Assembly: GCA_036399715.1 (NCBI GenBank) | Contig: DASWMO010000010.1 | Coordinates: 1-8,109, forward strand | Origin: DASVSE01 sp036399715 | Lineage (GTDB): Bacteria; Bacteroidota; Rhodothermia; Rhodothermales; Rubricoccaceae | Length of the DNA stretch: 8,109 bases | Direction of reading: 5' to 3' | Shown: positions 5,535-8,109 of the stretch, in pieces | How the letters are laid out: each line of letters opens with the position of its first letter | Numbering within the stretch: the stretch's first letter is position 1 | Program-made: the position numbers and the translations under genes | The notes under the pieces: generated by a model | Told to the model about the DNA's origin: nothing | The model's input: the letters and a program-made list of their open reading frames with translations, nothing else | Databases searched by the model: none

Positions 5535-5816
5535 TTACATGTTCGTCGTGGACGAGTCGGCCGTCATCGCGCCGCCCTCCGTCGTGGCACCGCCGGTCGT
5601 GGCGCCACCCTCCATCGTGGCGTCGCCCTCCATGCCCGTCGCGGCGGAGTCGGCCATCATGCCGCTATCGTCCATCATGGCCGTCGTGTCCTCCATCATC
5701 GGGGCGTCCATGGCGGGCGCCTCAACGACGGGAGCCTCGACCTCGGTGGTCTCCTCCGAGCAGCCGGCGAGCGTGACGGAGGTAAGGGCGAGGGCGAGAA
5801 GCAGGGTCTTCTTCAT
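5535..5816 (-). CDS. Small Met/Thr/Gly-rich lipoprotein (93 aa)
   Basis: The start ATG at 5814-5816 (minus) gives MKKTLLLALALTSVTLAGC, a classic lipoprotein signal peptide with lipobox LAGC and lipidated Cys19; longer starts would bury it. The mature part is low-complexity and acidic, with Met-Met pairs (MMEDTTAMMDDSGMM, about residues 40-54) and Gly-Ala-Thr-Thr repeats (about 71-84). It has no folded-domain signature. Lipidation would anchor it in a membrane, probably facing the periplasm. Met-rich acidic segments can bind copper(I) in some proteins, but the absence of His and the low complexity make that speculative here. It stands alone, divergent from tesB across a 186-bp gap in which I see no convincing promoter. 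No strong ribosome binding site precedes the start (CGCACCCCG), which is common in this phylum. Confidence 0.85.
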   Translation of the reverse strand: MKKTLLLALALTSVTLAGCSEETTEVEAPVVEAPAMDAPMMEDTTAMMDDSGMMADSAATGMEGDATMEGGATTGGATTEGGAMTADSSTTNM

Positions 5817-6002
5817 CGGGGTGCGCCTGGGGCGCGAGTGGGGTGGTATCGGATCGGACAGGAAAACCCCGCCCGTGCGTGGGTGAGACGCGTGGTGAAT
5901 CTCCGGCCATCTGACCACGGGGGCAAGTGAGGTCCCGTGAAAACGAACGCTTCGCCGCTCCACCGCGCGACCCGTACGTTCCCAGGGACTTCCTGCCTCC
6001 CG

Positions 6003-6923
6003 ATGTCCGACCTACCGATGCCCGACTCCGCCGATGCTCTGACGGACTTGCTGGACCTGCTGGACCTTGAGCAGATCGAATTGCACATATTCCGAGGGCG
6101 GAACCGACCCATCGGGTCGCCGCGCGTCTTCGGCGGGCAGGTGCTCGCGCAGGCACTCGTCGCGGCCGGCCGGACCGTCCCCGAGGACCGCTTCGCGCAC
6201 TCGCTCCACGCATATTTCATCCTCCCGGGCGATGTCCGGGCGCCCATCCTCTACACCGTCGAGTCGCTCCGCGACGGTGGCTCGTTTGCGACGCGCCGCG
6301 TGACGGCCGTGCAGCACGGCCGGCCCATCTTCAACGCCTCGCTCTCGTTCGCCCGCGACGAGCCCGGCCTGGACCACCAGTCCGAGGGGGTTCCAGAAGC
6401 GCCCGCGCCCGACGACGTGACGCCCGAGCGCGACCTCGCGCTCGCGATCGCCGACCAGATCCCCGAGCCGCTCCGGACAGCGCTCACGCGCGAGCGGCCG
6501 ATCGACTTCCGCTCCGTCGACCCGGACAATCCATTCGCGCCGCGCGCGCGCGAGGCCAAATCCGCCACATGGTTCCGTGCGGCGGGCCCGCTTCCCGACG
6601 ACCGCCTCATCCACCAGGCCATTCTCGCCTATGCCTCGGACTGGGGCCTGCTCGGGACTGCCCTGCTGCCTCACGCCCGGTCCGTCTTCGACCCCGGCAT
6701 CCAGGCGGCGAGCCTGGACCATGCGGTCTGGTTCCACCGCCCCTTCCGCGCCGACGACTGGCTTCTCTACGCCCTTGACGCACCCTCGGCGTTTGGCGGT
6801 CGCGGCTTCGCACGCGGCTCCGTTTTCGACGGCATGGGTCGCCTTGTCGCGAGTACGGCCCAGGAGGGCCTGATCCGGCAGGTCACGCCGCGGACCTCCC
6901 GGCCCGACGCCGCGCAGACGTGA
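6003..6923 (+). CDS. tesB: Acyl-CoA thioesterase II
   Basis: The enzyme hydrolyses acyl-CoA to free fatty acid and CoA in the cytoplasm. From the start at 6003 it is 306 aa, near the usual length of about 290. It aligns along its length with E. coli TesB from memory: LLDLEQIELHIFRG, RVFGGQVLAQAL, HSLHAYFILPGD, SFATRRVTAVQHGRPIF, LAYASDWGLL, DHAVWFHRPFRADDWLLY and ASTAQEGLIR. It is a double hotdog fold. The catalytic Asp (YASD, residue 213) and Gln (AQEG, 287) are kept; the third residue, Thr in E. coli TesB (ATIDH), is Ser here (SLDH, 237), a conservative change keeping the hydroxyl. GTG at 5937 would add 22 unconserved residues; ATG at 6018 is an alternative. Its TGA overlaps the next gene's start, suggesting a two-gene operon. 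Confidence 0.93.
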   Translation: MSDLPMPDSADALTDLLDLLDLEQIELHIFRGRNRPIGSPRVFGGQVLAQALVAAGRTVPEDRFAHSLHAYFILPGDVRAPILYTVESLRDGGSFATRRVTAVQHGRPIFNASLSFARDEPGLDHQSEGVPEAPAPDDVTPERDLALAIADQIPEPLRTALTRERPIDFRSVDPDNPFAPRAREAKSATWFRAAGPLPDDRLIHQAILAYASDWGLLGTALLPHARSVFDPGIQAASLDHAVWFHRPFRADDWLLYALDAPSAFGGRGFARGSVFDGMGRLVASTAQEGLIRQVTPRTSRPDAAQT

Positions 6924-7519
6924 GCCGGGCGCAACTTTGGCTCGGCATGCTCATCGTCGTCTCGGGATGCCGCATCGAGCCGCAGACGGCGTCAGACGCC
7001 GGCGCGCCGGCAGGCTCTGACGCCAGCCGCACGGCGTCGCCTGATACCACGGTCGTCGCGCGCGTCCTCCCCGCGCCGCGCCGCGGCCCGAGTGGACTCG
7101 TGATCCCCGTCGCGGGCGTCGGCCCGGGCGACCTCGTGGACACCTTCGACGACGCGCGGAGCGAGGGCCGCATTCACGACGCGATCGACATTCTCGCCCC
7201 GCGCGGCACTCCTGTGATCGCGGCCGCTGCCGGGACCGTCGCGCGTGTCTTCGAGAGCGAGCGCGGCGGACTCACGGTCTACGTCCTCTTGCCCGACCGC
7301 CGGACGGTTCACTACTACGCACACCTCGACACCGTCGCGCCAGGCATCGACGCCGGGGCGGCCGTCCGGCAGGCAGCCGACATCGGGACGGTTGGGAGCA
7401 CGGGCAACGCCTCGCCCGAGGCGCCGCACCTGCACTTCGCAGTCTGGCGTGCCCCGAGCGCGGCGGCGTTCTGGGACGGCGAGGCGGCTAACCCCTACGC
7501 GCTCCTGACGAACCGCTGA
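6920..7519 (+). CDS. M23/LytM-family peptidoglycan endopeptidase, lipoprotein-like
   Basis: GTG at 6920 overlaps the tesB stop (GTGA), so translational coupling is likely. The N-terminus SRAQLWLGMLIVVSGC is a short lipoprotein signal with lipobox VSGC and Cys17. Residues about 20-55 are a Thr/Ala/Asp-rich linker. The LytM domain (about 60-198) carries the zinc set: H86 and D90 in IHDAIDILAPRGTPV, and HxH at 170-172 (H172 the likely ligand), with H135 in HYYAHLD as the catalytic histidine. All expected residues are present, so it is probably an active zinc endopeptidase cutting peptide cross-links, or an activator-like LytM protein, outside the inner membrane. It converges with a YkuD L,D-transpeptidase gene, overlapping by 32 bp. 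The tesB pairing has no obvious functional logic. Confidence 0.9.
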   Translation: MSRAQLWLGMLIVVSGCRIEPQTASDAGAPAGSDASRTASPDTTVVARVLPAPRRGPSGLVIPVAGVGPGDLVDTFDDARSEGRIHDAIDILAPRGTPVIAAAAGTVARVFESERGGLTVYVLLPDRRTVHYYAHLDTVAPGIDAGAAVRQAADIGTVGSTGNASPEAPHLHFAVWRAPSAAAFWDGEAANPYALLTNR

Positions 7520-8108
7520 CGCGCGCAGGCCGCGCCGCGGCGGACTGCGCCGAGTCCGGCGCGCTTCCATTGCGCCCGGTGATATCGCGGAAGCGGACCG
7601 GCGTGCCGGCGCGGACGAGCCCCGCTAGGCGCGTCGCGTCCCAGTTCGTCAGGCGCACGCAGCCCGACGACGTCGCTGTGCCGATCGTACCTGGCGAGCT
7701 CGTGCCGTGGATGCCGTAGTGCGGCTCCGAGAGTGCCATCCACACCGTCCCGACGGCGTTGTTCGGGCCCGGGGGCAGCGTTGCGTCCTCGCGGTCGTCG
7801 GCGACGCCCGAGAGCAGGGCGGGCTGGTAGTGCCACGACGGGTTGCGCGCGACGGTGGTGATGCGGAAGTCGCCCTGGGGCGACGGGTCGTAGCCCGCCC
7901 CGAGCGTCACCGGCGCGTGGAAGAGGACGGTCCCGTCGGCGGCGAGGGCGTGGAGGTAGCCGTCGCGGCCCGAGACGACGAGCCGCGCGACGCGGTCGCG
8001 CGGCGTCGGCGCGCCGGCGACGTTGGGCACGCGCAGGCGCGCGCCGGCGGCGAGGCTGTCCAGCGGCGTGCCGGGGGTGAGCCGCTGCAGCAGCGCCGGG
8101 GCGGTGTG
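7488..8108 (-). CDS. YkuD/ErfK-type L,D-transpeptidase (5' partial)
   Basis: The frame is open to the right edge, so the N-terminus (and probably a signal peptide) is missing. The first residues in the window (LLQRLTPGTPLDSLAAGARLRVPNV) look like a LysM or LysM-like peptidoglycan-binding end, so the GTG at 8028-8030 is not the true start. The YkuD domain follows: GDFRITTV, GPNNAVGTVWMAL, YGIHGT (His codon 7707-7709) and SSGCVRL (Cys codon 7659-7661, Arg two residues on). These are the catalytic His, Cys and Arg of L,D-transpeptidases. Such enzymes form 3-3 cross-links or attach proteins to meso-DAP in the periplasm; which one applies is not visible. The C-terminal 30 residues are an Ala/Ser/Arg-rich tail overlapping the M23 gene on the other strand. 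Confidence 0.9.
   Translation of the reverse strand, partial: HTAPALLQRLTPGTPLDSLAAGARLRVPNVAGAPTPRDRVARLVVSGRDGYLHALAADGTVLFHAPVTLGAGYDPSPQGDFRITTVARNPSWHYQPALLSGVADDREDATLPPGPNNAVGTVWMALSEPHYGIHGTSSPGTIGTATSSGCVRLTNWDATRLAGLVRAGTPVRFRDITGRNGSAPDSAQSAAARPARVSGSSGARRG
7523..7550. terminator. GC hairpin just after the M23 stop codon
   Basis: GCGCAG (7523-7528) pairs with CTGCGC (7545-7550), and inside them GCCGC (7529-7533) pairs with GCGGC (7537-7541), leaving a 3-nt loop and a 3-nt bulge. It starts 3 nt after the M23 stop and lies within the 3' end of the YkuD coding sequence. There is no T-run, so it may be a weak terminator, an mRNA 3'-end stabiliser, or chance in GC-rich DNA. Confidence 0.35.
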
Positions 8109-8109
8109 G

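Noticed and set aside
5813..6247. Minus-strand frames over the start of tesB and the intergenic gap
   Set aside because: They conflict with the well-conserved TesB N-terminus and the lipoprotein start at 5816; composition is shadow-like.
6538..6554. GC dinucleotide tract in tesB
   Set aside because: Simple sequence in GC-rich coding DNA; no further structure.

Overview
The window is GC-rich DNA, visibly around 70% in most genes. It joins the end of an integrated mobile element (about 1-5331) to ordinary chromosome (about 5331-8109). The protein types suggest a high-GC member of the Bacteroidota/Rhodothermota side of the tree, for example a Rubricoccaceae-like marine bacterium. They are a VirE-N/BT4734-like plus PriCT_2 plus DUF3987 replication protein, a short lipoprotein, TesB, and LytM and YkuD wall enzymes. 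The taxon is an inference from gene content and composition, not proven by any marker gene.

Mobile part, all on the plus strand and tightly packed. A primase/helicase-like DUF3987 protein enters from the left edge (2-2281). It is followed 2 bp later by a 140-aa unknown protein, then by an overlapping 125-aa unknown protein, a 125-aa excisionase-like helix-turn-helix protein, a clearly lower-GC 148-aa orphan, and a 427-aa tyrosine recombinase. The recombinase ends 85 bp from the 3' end of tRNA-Leu(CAA), which lies on the minus strand. This is the usual geometry of an element integrated into a tRNA gene. The tRNA is intact, and the other attachment site must lie left of the window.

Two DNA-level structures inside the replication genes are the most unusual content. 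(1) A 45-nt inverted repeat (43/45 matches), built of four 9-bp units, flanks the DUF3987 core: 651-695 versus 2025-2069. (2) A perfect 20-bp palindrome with a 4-nt loop (2397-2440) lies inside the next small gene. A 60-bp AT-rich, rare-codon patch (1055-1114) interrupts the otherwise GC-rich DUF3987 gene. The recombinase has glutamate where the first catalytic arginine is expected.

Chromosomal part. A bidirectional terminator separates the integrase from the tRNA. Then come tRNA-Leu, a Met/Thr/Gly-rich lipoprotein gene (minus), and acyl-CoA thioesterase II (tesB, plus), whose stop overlaps the GTG start of a lipoprotein-like M23/LytM peptidase. Converging on that is a YkuD L,D-transpeptidase gene, which runs off the right edge and overlaps the peptidase gene by 32 bp at the 3' ends. 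The last two genes both act on peptidoglycan.
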